Origin: an uncultured Mycobacterium sp.
Lineage (GTDB): Bacteria > Actinomycetota > Actinomycetes > Mycobacteriales > Mycobacteriaceae
DNA: 49,355 nt
Direction of reading: 5' to 3'
Assembly: GCA_900078375.1 (NCBI GenBank)
Contig: FLQS01000067.1
Location: forward strand, 1 to 49,355
The notes under the pieces were generated by a model. It was not told the DNA's origin. It saw nothing but the letters and a program-made list of their open reading frames with translations, and ran no database searches. Positions 36,592-44,288 of this stretch are shown here, piece by piece (position 1 is the first letter of the stretch; each line of letters begins with the position of its first letter). The position numbers and the translations under genes are program-made.

Positions 36592-36606
36592 GATAACCAG
36601 GATTAC
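36592..36606. promoter_or_regulatory. AACC-GGTT palindromic operator, site 4 (degenerate)
   Basis: GATAACCAGGATTAC, with one good half (ATAACC) and one disturbed half, 22 bases before the GTG of the GntR gene. It is weaker than the other sites, which would fit mild autoregulation, but the match could be chance. Confidence 0.4.
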
Positions 36607-36628
36607 CAATTAGTGCGACAATGCTTGG

Positions 36629-37384
36629 GTGTATTCCGAAAGCGATGCGATAGCCCACCCCACTGCGGGCCAGCTCGTGGCCGACAACATTCGCCGCAAG
36701 ATCATTCTCGGCGAGTTTCGCGACGGTGATTTTCTGCCGAATGAGGCGCAGCTACTTGAGCAGTACCAGGTCTCCCGGCCGGTGCTTCGTGAAGCGATTC
36801 GGATTCTGCAGTCCGAGTCATTGCTGACTATTCGGCGGGGAAGTAAAGGCGGCGCGAGAGTCAACGCGCCTCGGCCGGAACCCGTGGCACGAATGGCGGG
36901 TGGACTGCTGCAGTACGGTCACACAACGGTTTTCGACGTTTTCCGGGCCCGCGCGATCATCGAGCCGCCAGCGGTGCGCCTGCTTGCCGAGAGTCGGACC
37001 TCGTTGACCATCCAACGGCTTCGGGAAGCGCTCGATCGTGAGGCCGACGCCATCGGAGAACCTCGCCGGTGGGGTCGGGTGCACGCCGAATTCCATACGT
37101 TGGTGGTGGAACTGTCCGGCAGCAACACGCTGGCGCTGTTCGCGAACATCATGTCCGAGATCACCACCGCCCATACCCAGGCGGTGTGGCAGCACGCTGC
37201 CGACGAGACCGAGAAGCGCACCGCCGCTGAGCTCGCTCACCGGGTGCACCGCAAGCTGGTGCGGCTGGTGGAGGAGGGCAAGGCTGCCGACGCCGAGCTG
37301 CTGTGGCGACGTCATCTCGAGGAGACCACCGACAAAATGCTCGAAGACCAGGGACAACGCGAACTCTTGGAACTCATCGGCTGA
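36629..37384 (+). CDS. GntR-family regulator, FadR/FCD subfamily
   Basis: 251-residue regulator. The N-terminal winged helix is clear (about 12-80: IRRKIILGEFRDGDFLPNEA, QYQVSRPVLREAIRILQSESLL, RRGSKGGARV). The C-terminal part (about 95-235) is an FCD-type helical ligand domain with the Asp/His-containing pattern of metal-binding members (EFHTLVVELSG, HRKLVRLVEEG). Such proteins often sense organic acids or acyl-CoA. Its central place in the locus and the operator-like sequence in front make it the leading candidate for the AACC-GGTT regulon, although that motif is not the textbook GntR GT-N-AC pattern. It starts with a GTG at 36629 with no clear ribosome-binding site. Confidence 0.9.
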   Translation: MYSESDAIAHPTAGQLVADNIRRKIILGEFRDGDFLPNEAQLLEQYQVSRPVLREAIRILQSESLLTIRRGSKGGARVNAPRPEPVARMAGGLLQYGHTTVFDVFRARAIIEPPAVRLLAESRTSLTIQRLREALDREADAIGEPRRWGRVHAEFHTLVVELSGSNTLALFANIMSEITTAHTQAVWQHAADETEKRTAAELAHRVHRKLVRLVEEGKAADAELLWRRHLEETTDKMLEDQGQRELLELIG

Positions 37385-37402
37385 CCCACTGTCCCGCCAT
37401 TG

Positions 37403-37417
37403 CATAACCTGGTTATA
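37403..37417. promoter_or_regulatory. AACC-GGTT palindromic operator, site 5
   Basis: CATAACCTGGTTATA, 14 of 15 bases like the perfect site. It lies in the 65-base gap between the GntR gene and the acyl-CoA dehydrogenase at 37450, giving the 37450-39853 unit its own regulated promoter. Confidence 0.7.
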
Positions 37418-37449
37418 CTTTTCTTCGGAATGGATCGAAGGAGGGTGCG

Positions 37450-38484
37450 GTGACTGGTGAGCTGCTGAGCGAGCTGAGGGCCACCACGCGCCAGGCACTG
37501 GCTGTCTCGGCCGGCGATATCGTCGATGAGCTCGGGTTGTCGGGTCTGCTCGTCGATGCCGATCGCGGCGGACTGGGCCTGGCCGAGCCGGAGATGGCGC
37601 TGGTCGCAACCGAACTCGGGCGTGACCTGTCGGCCTCGGCCTTCCTGTCGACAGCCGTTCTGGCCGTTACGCTCCTTTCCCGCAGTGACACCGAGGTGGG
37701 TGCAGACCTGCTGGCTGCGGTAACCAGGGGATCGGCGGGCTGCGCGGTCGCGATCGCGGCTGTGACGCCGGCGAATTCGTCTGTCGCCGCGGTGCCTGGA
37801 CCGGGGGCAGGCTGGCGGCTCAGCGGCACGGCCGTGGTGGTCTCACCCCCGGGAGTCCCCGGCATCGTTCTGCTTGCCGCCAAGACGCCCGACGGTGTGG
37901 CGGTGTTCGCCGTTGATATCGCGGATGCGGTGCTGACACCCGCTGATCTGCTCGACCCGAACCGCGGACTCGCCGACGTCACGGTGTCCGACGCGCCTGG
38001 CCGTGTGGTGTTGCACCCCGAGTGCGCGCACTCCGGCGGCCAAATCGCTTATCGCCGGGCACTTATCGCCGTAGCCGCCGAACAGGTCGGAGTGGCCCGT
38101 GCCTGCCTGGACAGTGCCGTGGAGTACGCGAAGACCCGTACACAGTTCGGCGCTCCGATCGGATCCTTCCAGGCGATCAAACATCGTTGCGCGGACGTAC
38201 TTCTCGAGGTGGAGCTCGCTGATGCGGTGTTGGCCGATGCCGTGCGGCACGACAGCCTGCCGGATGCCGAACTGGCCTTCATCGTGGCCACCCGCGCGGC
38301 AGTCACGGGGTCGGAGGCGTGCATTCACGTTCACGGGGGTATCGGCTTCACCTGGGAGCATTCCGCGCACTGGCATCTCCGACGGGCACGGGTCAATGCG
38401 ACCTTGCTTGGTCCTCCCTCGGTTCATCGCGATGCCATCGCGCGATCCGTCGGCCTGACCACCACAGAGGAAGTGCCGGGATGA
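37450..38484 (+). CDS. Acyl-CoA dehydrogenase, short divergent subunit type
   Basis: 344-residue divergent type with KTRTQFGAPIGSFQAIKHRCAD (about 230-251) and VHGGIGFTWEHSAHWHLRRAR (about 290-312). The N-terminal and middle domains lack the EPxAGSD flavin motif. It starts with a GTG at 37450 preceded by GGAGG. Likely partner subunits are the full-length types at 33674 or 23372. The stop overlaps the next ATG (ATGA). Confidence 0.87.
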   Translation: MTGELLSELRATTRQALAVSAGDIVDELGLSGLLVDADRGGLGLAEPEMALVATELGRDLSASAFLSTAVLAVTLLSRSDTEVGADLLAAVTRGSAGCAVAIAAVTPANSSVAAVPGPGAGWRLSGTAVVVSPPGVPGIVLLAAKTPDGVAVFAVDIADAVLTPADLLDPNRGLADVTVSDAPGRVVLHPECAHSGGQIAYRRALIAVAAEQVGVARACLDSAVEYAKTRTQFGAPIGSFQAIKHRCADVLLEVELADAVLADAVRHDSLPDAELAFIVATRAAVTGSEACIHVHGGIGFTWEHSAHWHLRRARVNATLLGPPSVHRDAIARSVGLTTTEEVPG

Positions 38485-39095
38485 CAGACGAATTGACCCT
38501 CCTGCGTCTGGTCGCGATCAAGGGGCGCGTGTCCAGTGAACTGCTGGCGGGCAGTCTGGATGCCGACCTGCCACCGGTACAGACCGCGTTGGACGGGTTC
38601 GTCGAACGGGAGCTGATCAAACCGACTCCGATGGGGTACCGCGTCACTCCGGCGGGCAGGGCGCATTGCACCGAGTTGGTCGCTGCCGAGCGCGACGACG
38701 TCGATCACGCTGCGGTTGCTGACATCTATGAGACTTTCTGTGCGCACAACCACGAGCTGAAGGCCATCATCACCGATTGGCAGACGCTCGGGCCGGATCA
38801 GCCCAACGACCATTCCGATCCTGACTACGACAACCGGGTGATCGAACGGCTGGCAGCGCTGCACGCCGACGTGCTCCCGCTGCTGGACCAGATCACCTCA
38901 GCGGCACCGCGTTTGATCCATTACCGATCGCGGTTGATTCGCGCTGCGGATGCCGTGGCCGGTGGTGACCATAGCTACGTGTCGCGACCAATCATCGACA
39001 GCTACCACACCGTCTGGTTCGAACTGCATGAAGACCTGATCGGTTTGGCCGGCCTCACCCGCGCCGGTGAGGCGGAGGCTGGTCGCGGCGCGTGA
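38481..39095 (+). CDS. Winged-helix protein, possible dikinase-associated partner
   Basis: 204-residue protein. Residues about 1-65 look like a winged helix (LLRLVAIKGRVSSELLAGSL, VERELIKPTPMGYRVTPAGR). The rest is helical (FCAHNHELKAIITDWQTLG, HADVLPLLDQI, ESYHTVWFELHEDLIGL-like) and does not match a known ligand domain that I recognise. Similar small proteins are, to my recollection, found near dikinase-like genes in actinobacteria, so it could be a partner of the protein at 34921 rather than a DNA-binding regulator. ATG 38481 overlaps the preceding stop, and its own stop overlaps the GTG of the hydratase gene. Confidence 0.7.
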   Translation: MTDELTLLRLVAIKGRVSSELLAGSLDADLPPVQTALDGFVERELIKPTPMGYRVTPAGRAHCTELVAAERDDVDHAAVADIYETFCAHNHELKAIITDWQTLGPDQPNDHSDPDYDNRVIERLAALHADVLPLLDQITSAAPRLIHYRSRLIRAADAVAGGDHSYVSRPIIDSYHTVWFELHEDLIGLAGLTRAGEAEAGRGA

Positions 39096-39853
39096 CTGCT
39101 GTTCGAATCGAGCGCGGCGGCGGGGTTGCCCGGCTGGTGTTGGATTCGCCGGCCAACCGCAACGCGCTGTCGGGCCGATTACGCAACGAGCTGCACAGCG
39201 CACTGCGGGAGGCGATTGCCGACGACGATGTGCGCTGCATCGTATTGAGCCACACCGGGACTGTGTTCTGCTCGGGTGCGGACCTGAAGGAAGCCCGCAC
39301 CGGGGCGCCCCTGACCGACCCGGCGACAGTGCCGCAGATTCTCGTCGACATCTGGCGGTCGCCGAAGCCGGTGATCGCCGCGCTGGCCGGGATGGCGCGA
39401 GCCGGTGGGCTCGGATTGGTTGCCGCCTGCGACGTGGTCATCGCCAGCAGCGCGGTCAGTTTTGCGTGTACCGAGGTGCGGCTCGGGGTCGTCCCGGCCG
39501 TGATTTCGGCTGTCCTCCTACCGCGGATGTCGCCCGCCGCCGCCCATCAGCTGTTCCTCACCGGTCTACCGGTCAGCGCGCGGTGGGCTCAGCAGGCGGG
39601 ACTCGTCGACGTCGTCGCCGAGCCTGAAGAGCTCGACGATGAGGTGCGTCGTATCACCGACGCATTCGCGCTGGCCGCGCCCGGCGCGCTGGCGGCGACA
39701 AAGCAATTGACCCGCAGCGAGTCTGCCATCGCACGGTTGCAAAGCCAGCTGGGCGAACTGGAACAGCTCTCCGGGCAGCACTTCGTTTCCGCGGAGGGCC
39801 GCGAGGGGCTGGCCGCATTTGCCGAGAAGCGCAGCCCCAGCTGGGTGCGATAA
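39092..39853 (+). CDS. Enoyl-CoA hydratase-family protein, candidate isohexenylglutaconyl-/methylglutaconyl-CoA hydratase
   Basis: 253-residue crotonase. The segment RAGGLGLVAACDVVIAS and, after it, ACTEVRLGVVPAVISAVLLPRM are the pattern of branched glutaconyl-CoA hydratases (AUH/LiuC/AtuE group), in which the first catalytic Glu position is replaced while the EVRLG Glu is kept. This makes it the best candidate for hydrating the carboxylated geranyl-CoA product. It starts with a GTG at 39092 overlapping the previous stop (GTGA), and its stop is 4 bases from the end of the convergent linalool isomerase-like gene. Confidence 0.87.
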   Translation: MTAVRIERGGGVARLVLDSPANRNALSGRLRNELHSALREAIADDDVRCIVLSHTGTVFCSGADLKEARTGAPLTDPATVPQILVDIWRSPKPVIAALAGMARAGGLGLVAACDVVIASSAVSFACTEVRLGVVPAVISAVLLPRMSPAAAHQLFLTGLPVSARWAQQAGLVDVVAEPEELDDEVRRITDAFALAAPGALAATKQLTRSESAIARLQSQLGELEQLSGQHFVSAEGREGLAAFAEKRSPSWVR

Positions 39854-39857
39854 GCCG

Positions 39858-41813
39858 TCACGGCGACGGTGCGACCACCATCTCGGTCCGCCCGGCGATG
39901 ACAACGTCTACCGATGCGCGACCGGATGCATCACTGGTGAACTCCGATCGTGTGCCATCGGCAATCGCGGTGTATACCGCTGCCGGACGAAGCCGCGACA
40001 GGTCCAGGCGCACCCCGCCGGAATGGTCGGCGCCCGGGACTGCCCGCAGCACCAGCCGCAGATCGGTGCCGTCGCTGACGGCCTGGGCGACGGTCGCTTG
40101 CGTAAACTCGACATGCTCAAGCAGCGGCCCGGTGCGCGCACTCGCGGGCGCCGGTGTCGTGATGAGTCGGGTCCAGTCGCCCGGCCGGGTAAAAAGCGCC
40201 TGAGCGAGTAGCGCATTCGCGAACGTCGAGCCGCGCGCCAAGCGCCGCATACCACCGGATTCGACTGGCTCGTTGTACGCGTTGACAGCCCGCTCGGCAG
40301 CATCGGCGATCTGAACGTCGCCGAACTCGCGCGCGGCGAACAGGATGGCGGCTCGTGCGAAAAGCCCGGTATTCCGGTAGTTTCCGGCGTCGAGTGGAAA
40401 CGGTTTCGCCAGGTATTCGTCGAGGCCGCCATGGTGGAGCTTCAGAGTCTCGCGGCATGCGATGGCCCATAGGGTGCGGGCGAATTGGGGAAAGACCGGT
40501 GCGATCCATCCGGCGGCCTGAAAGTACATGAGCTCTGCACCGAACGGTATCGAGATTCCGGTGTAGTCCGATCGGAAAGGAATGACATCGCCCGCTGGGC
40601 TCATGAGTTCCTCGCGCAGTCCGCGCAGAAACGGCTCCCGGAGCTCATCGAGACGATCTGTGCCGAAGGCAGCGTCGTGGGACGCCACGCTGTTGATGCC
40701 GTAGATGTTGCACGCCGAGTACGTCCAGTTGGGCTCGCAGGCGTAGACGGTCTGAGGGGAGCGGTTGAAGTTCCGCATCAACGAATCGTTGAACGAGTGC
40801 GTGTCATGACGATATGTCTTGCGCGGATTGCCCAGGCTGAACGTCAGTGAGTCAGGGCCGACGAATCGGTCGCTGCCGGTGTTGGCATGAAAGGTGTTCA
40901 GGCAGATGCCGGACCATCCCGTCAGCATGATGTTTTCGAACCCTGCCGGGTCGTAGTTCGTGCTGAGCCGGCCCCAGAGGCGTTCGAGCCGCCAGTACTT
41001 CCACACGGTGGGAATGGTCAGTTTCTCGATGAGCCGTTCCTGTGCGGCGGAGAGGTAGCCGTGGAAATTGGGTGTGTAGTGGCGCTGCGCCTGCGCGAGC
41101 GCGTACTGGACGTGGTTGATCTGGTAGCGCAACGCAGACGGCTGAAACTGCTCGATGACGTCGAATCCGTCGAACTGGTCCACGGGCTGCAAGCCGAGTC
41201 CGAGTAGCCAGCGGAGATGGCCCAGCTGGGTATCGTCGAGCTCACGCGGTCCCGCTTGCGCAGGGACACAACGCCGATCGATCGCTGCTAGTTCGGTGGG
41301 CAGGTAACGGGCGCGCTCCGCGCGTCGCCGGGTCGCCCGTCGGGTGGCCATTGCGCGGCGAAAGATCACCGCCCCCAACACCATCGCAACAATCGCAACG
41401 GTCGCCACCAGCGGTCCGTGGCGTGGCTGCCCGTGCACATCGATCGCCGCGCCTGCCGCGACCAGTGCCGCGCCCAGCCAGGTGACAATCGGCGCCAGCA
41501 CATTGCCGGTGGCAAACCACAGTAGGAAACTCGCGGCGAATGCAACGAGGGTCAGTGCGACGCCCAGTATCGCCCACCATCCGAACACCAGGAACCCGCC
41601 ACCTGGGGCGACGAGTCCGAGACCCAACGCCTGGCAGGCCGTCGAGGTGGCGAAAAATGTTGGTAGAGAACCGATTACCACAAGAATCAGGTAGCCGGCC
41701 AGAGTGCGTCGCAGCCTCCGGGAGGCCACCGGGCCATTGAAGCGGCTGCGGTGGGGCAGGTCGAACGAGTCGACTCCCGATTCCCGAACCGATCCGGCGA
41801 CAGTGAGGCTCAT
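39858..41813 (-). CDS. Membrane-anchored linalool isomerase / linalool dehydratase-isomerase family protein
   Basis: 651-residue protein. Four membrane helices lie at about 39-61, 74-98, 103-122 and 132-152, followed by an (alpha/alpha) barrel-type catalytic domain (about 185-550) and a small beta-rich tail. The catalytic part resembles Castellaniella linalool dehydratase-isomerase: ENIM..G (293-299), then CEP with a second Cys exactly nine places on, followed by Asn (Cys359, Cys368, Asn369), as in the active-site CEP...CN of that enzyme. The catalytic His of that enzyme aligns with Trp300 here and its Asp is not evident. The architecture (four N-terminal helices plus this domain) is that reported for linalool isomerase of Thauera linaloolentis. 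Likely reaction: linalool to geraniol, or a related allylic alcohol isomerisation. ATG 41813 has AAGGTG upstream. Confidence 0.82.
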   Translation of the reverse strand: MSLTVAGSVRESGVDSFDLPHRSRFNGPVASRRLRRTLAGYLILVVIGSLPTFFATSTACQALGLGLVAPGGGFLVFGWWAILGVALTLVAFAASFLLWFATGNVLAPIVTWLGAALVAAGAAIDVHGQPRHGPLVATVAIVAMVLGAVIFRRAMATRRATRRRAERARYLPTELAAIDRRCVPAQAGPRELDDTQLGHLRWLLGLGLQPVDQFDGFDVIEQFQPSALRYQINHVQYALAQAQRHYTPNFHGYLSAAQERLIEKLTIPTVWKYWRLERLWGRLSTNYDPAGFENIMLTGWSGICLNTFHANTGSDRFVGPDSLTFSLGNPRKTYRHDTHSFNDSLMRNFNRSPQTVYACEPNWTYSACNIYGINSVASHDAAFGTDRLDELREPFLRGLREELMSPAGDVIPFRSDYTGISIPFGAELMYFQAAGWIAPVFPQFARTLWAIACRETLKLHHGGLDEYLAKPFPLDAGNYRNTGLFARAAILFAAREFGDVQIADAAERAVNAYNEPVESGGMRRLARGSTFANALLAQALFTRPGDWTRLITTPAPASARTGPLLEHVEFTQATVAQAVSDGTDLRLVLRAVPGADHSGGVRLDLSRLRPAAVYTAIADGTRSEFTSDASGRASVDVVIAGRTEMVVAPSP

Positions 41814-41941
41814 CGGATGTCACCTTGAGGCGGAAAGAGACTGGTCTGACGTGCCCTCGCACCTCGACCCACGATTCGTCGGGCCCTTAGCCATTCGTTG
41901 ACCCGAGTCACGAGTGCCGCCAACAGAAGACAACATGCCAC
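41810..41941 (-). CDS. Possible 43-residue small membrane protein coupled to the linalool isomerase gene
   Basis: In the 142-base gap between the aldehyde dehydrogenase stop and the isomerase ATG, a GTG at 41941 opens a 43-codon frame: a short hydrophobic stretch (ACCLLLAALV) followed by a very basic region. Its TGA overlaps the ATG of the isomerase gene (ATGA), a sign of coupled translation, and TAGGAA lies 6 bases before the GTG. It could be a small accessory membrane peptide or merely a leader frame. No homologue is recognised. Confidence 0.3.
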   Translation of the reverse strand: MACCLLLAALVTRVNEWLRARRIVGRGARARQTSLFPPQGDIR

Positions 41942-41955
41942 GGCGGTTCCTACCC

Positions 41956-43446
41956 CTACCCCTGCCCGCGGCCTCGCCGAGCCACCCGCCGCGCCGCCGA
42001 GCGGCGTTCCCACGCGACATAGGCCTGCAGGCCGCGCCTGAACAACGGCGAGTACGGCGGCGTGAGGGCGGCCGCGAAGCTGAACGGCAGCCTGCTGATG
42101 GCCACCGTGCGGTGGTGGCTGAAGGTGTCGAATCCGGTCTTGCCGTGATATGCCCCCGATCCGCTCTGACCGACGCCGCCGAACGGAGCCGACATCATGG
42201 CGCAGTGGACGGCAAAGTCGTTGACCGTCATGCCGCCACTTTGTGAGCGCCGGCGGAATTCCTCGAGGCCGGCTCCGGGTGGGCCGTACCAGTAGGCGGC
42301 CAGCGGCGCGGGCCGGATGGCGACGTAGTCACAGACGTCGTCGATGGTGTCGTAGGGCAACACGGACAACACGGGTCCGAAGACTTCCTCCTTCGCGATC
42401 CGCATCCCGTCGGTCATGCCGAGCACCACAGTCGGTGCGATCCGCCGCCGCGCGCGATCCGGGGCGACGCCGGTGTCACGGACGGTGGCACCGCGGGAAC
42501 GGGCGTCCTCGATCAGGGCTGTGACCCGGTCGAAATTCTTGTCGTCGACGATGCTGACCAGCCCGGCCTCGCCGTCGCCTGCGGCGAGCAGCCGGCCATG
42601 GTCTACTGCGGCCGCGACGAAGGTATCGACGTATGCGCGCGGGACGAACGCGTAATCGGGACACAAACAGACTTGCCCGCCATTGACGAGTCGTGCCGAC
42701 ATCACCCGCCTGGCCATCGCGGCGATGTCGGCGTTGGGCGCGATGACGGCGGGGTTCTTGCCGCCCAACTCGAGCGTGACCGGGACGAGGTTCCTGGCCG
42801 CTGCCGCGGCGACCAACGCACCCACTCCGGGTGAACCGGTGAAGAAGAGGTGATCGAACGGCAGCGCACTGAACGCTGCGCCGACGTCGGGGCCGCCGGT
42901 CACCACCGCCAGTTCCGTCGGATCGAAGTAGTTGGCGGCCTTCGTGGCGAATGCGGCGGCGGTACGGGTGGTGACTTCCGAGAACTTGATCATGACGCGG
43001 TTTCCGGCCGCGAACGCCGACGCCGCGGGCTGCGCCACCAGCCCGATGGGGAAGTTCCACGGGCCGATGATGCCAACGACACCCAGTGGCTTCTTGTCCA
43101 CCACCGTCGGAATTCCCAGCAATGCCGTCGAGCGGATGCGGTCCGGCTGCATCCACGACTCCAGGTTGCGCCGGTTCGCCGAAAGGTCGGGAAGGATGCC
43201 CACCACGTCGGAGAGAAGGTTCACGGCGTGGGGGCGATTCCCGAAGTCGGCGGACAGCGCTGCCGAGAACTCGTCGGCGTTCTCAGTCAATAAGAGAGTC
43301 AGGCGATCGATCCGGTCGCGGCGCAGATCGGCCGATGGTAACGCGGAATTGAGGAAGTCCGACCGTTGCGCGTCCAGAAGCGCACGCAGGGCAATCGAGG
43401 GATCGGCGGTCATCGCGGGTGCCGAAAGCTGCGCGTCAGTAGACAT
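41956..43446 (-). CDS. Aldehyde dehydrogenase (coniferyl-aldehyde dehydrogenase type), candidate geranial dehydrogenase
   Basis: About 496-residue NAD(P)-dependent aldehyde dehydrogenase. It shows PLGVVGIIGPWNFP (nucleotide binding), FFTGSPGVG, the catalytic Glu in VTLELGGKNP, and the catalytic Cys in NGGQVCLCPDY. The C-terminal region carries APFGGVGQSGSGAYHGKTGFDTFSH. The hydrophobic C-terminal tail is typical of the coniferyl/fatty aldehyde group. In this setting it would oxidise geranial to geranic acid. ATG 43446 overlaps the end of the membrane protein gene by 11 bases; a second Met (MTADPS) ten codons later is possible. Confidence 0.9.
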   Translation of the reverse strand: MSTDAQLSAPAMTADPSIALRALLDAQRSDFLNSALPSADLRRDRIDRLTLLLTENADEFSAALSADFGNRPHAVNLLSDVVGILPDLSANRRNLESWMQPDRIRSTALLGIPTVVDKKPLGVVGIIGPWNFPIGLVAQPAASAFAAGNRVMIKFSEVTTRTAAAFATKAANYFDPTELAVVTGGPDVGAAFSALPFDHLFFTGSPGVGALVAAAAARNLVPVTLELGGKNPAVIAPNADIAAMARRVMSARLVNGGQVCLCPDYAFVPRAYVDTFVAAAVDHGRLLAAGDGEAGLVSIVDDKNFDRVTALIEDARSRGATVRDTGVAPDRARRRIAPTVVLGMTDGMRIAKEEVFGPVLSVLPYDTIDDVCDYVAIRPAPLAAYWYGPPGAGLEEFRRRSQSGGMTVNDFAVHCAMMSAPFGGVGQSGSGAYHGKTGFDTFSHHRTVAISRLPFSFAAALTPPYSPLFRRGLQAYVAWERRSAARRVARRGRGQG

Positions 43447-44287
43447 TGCGTTCCGTTCCAACATGTTGTGGTTTGTCATCGCCTGCCAGCTGGCGGGCCA
43501 GGGGCAGGGTGACAGCGGCACACGCAACGAGCATGAGCGCCCCGCCGAGACGTTGATCCAGCGTTGTCGGCAGTCCGAAAATGGTGGGAATCCCAGCATC
43601 CGGCCCGGGGAAGAGAAGAGCGGCGAGGCCGAGGATCGCGGCGACCTCCTGGCCGACGATCAGCGCTCGGCGCCGCACCCGGGAGCTGACGTACCGGGTG
43701 GGGAGCAGAATGGCTGCCCAATAAGCCATTCCGATGGCGGCACACAGCGCGACGAGCCACAGCGGAACGGATTCCAGGTCGGATGCGTGACTATGCAGTG
43801 CCGGGATGTGCACCGCGATCAGCCCGGCGGCATTGAGAGCCACAGCGATGCCGACCAGTCCCGTCCATGGCATTGATGGTTCGCCGCGGTAGCGGCGTGC
43901 GGGGCGTCGCACGGCCGCCAGCAGAAGCAACGGCACCCCCACCGACAATGTCTCAAGCGCTGCCATTCCCACCAGGTGCGACTGCAGCGCAAGTGTGCGG
44001 ACCGGTTCGCAGGCGGCCACGCCGACGAGACCGGCGGCGCCCCCTGCAGCGAGAATCCTCGACCTCGACACGAGCCACCAGATGAGGACCGCTGCGGTGA
44101 CCGCGGCCAGTACCCCGATACCCGGAGTCCAACTGATCGGCCTTGGACCCGAATGCATGTGGTGCCCGGATGGCGAGGCACCGCGATCAAGCACGGCTAC
44201 CGCGACGACGACGGCGATCGCGATCTCCACACTGGCGGCGGCCCACACCCGCGGTGTGAGTCGCTGCTGGAGGTCGACGGCCGTCAT
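43436..44287 (-). CDS. CtaG-like multi-pass membrane protein
   Basis: 283-residue protein with about seven hydrophobic segments (near 15-33, 54-73, 80-95, 105-125, 140-160, 172-195, 208-226, with another at 247-262). The loop GHHMHSG (41-47), HSHASD and the C-terminal TTLDQRLGGALM resemble the caa3-type CtaG family, whose members handle copper for cytochrome oxidase. The match is weak and the function here is unknown; a membrane partner in electron transfer from the alcohol or acyl-CoA dehydrogenases is conceivable. ATG 44287 lies within the stop region of the preceding dehydrogenase gene (TGAGATG). Confidence 0.7.
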   Translation of the reverse strand: MTAVDLQQRLTPRVWAAASVEIAIAVVVAVAVLDRGASPSGHHMHSGPRPISWTPGIGVLAAVTAAVLIWWLVSRSRILAAGGAAGLVGVAACEPVRTLALQSHLVGMAALETLSVGVPLLLLAAVRRPARRYRGEPSMPWTGLVGIAVALNAAGLIAVHIPALHSHASDLESVPLWLVALCAAIGMAYWAAILLPTRYVSSRVRRRALIVGQEVAAILGLAALLFPGPDAGIPTIFGLPTTLDQRLGGALMLVACAAVTLPLARQLAGDDKPQHVGTERNVY

Positions 44288-44288
44288 C

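Noticed and set aside
38484..39853. Possible frameshift between the winged-helix and hydratase genes
   Set aside because: The frames change at a normal GTGA stop-start overlap, and both products are complete by themselves.
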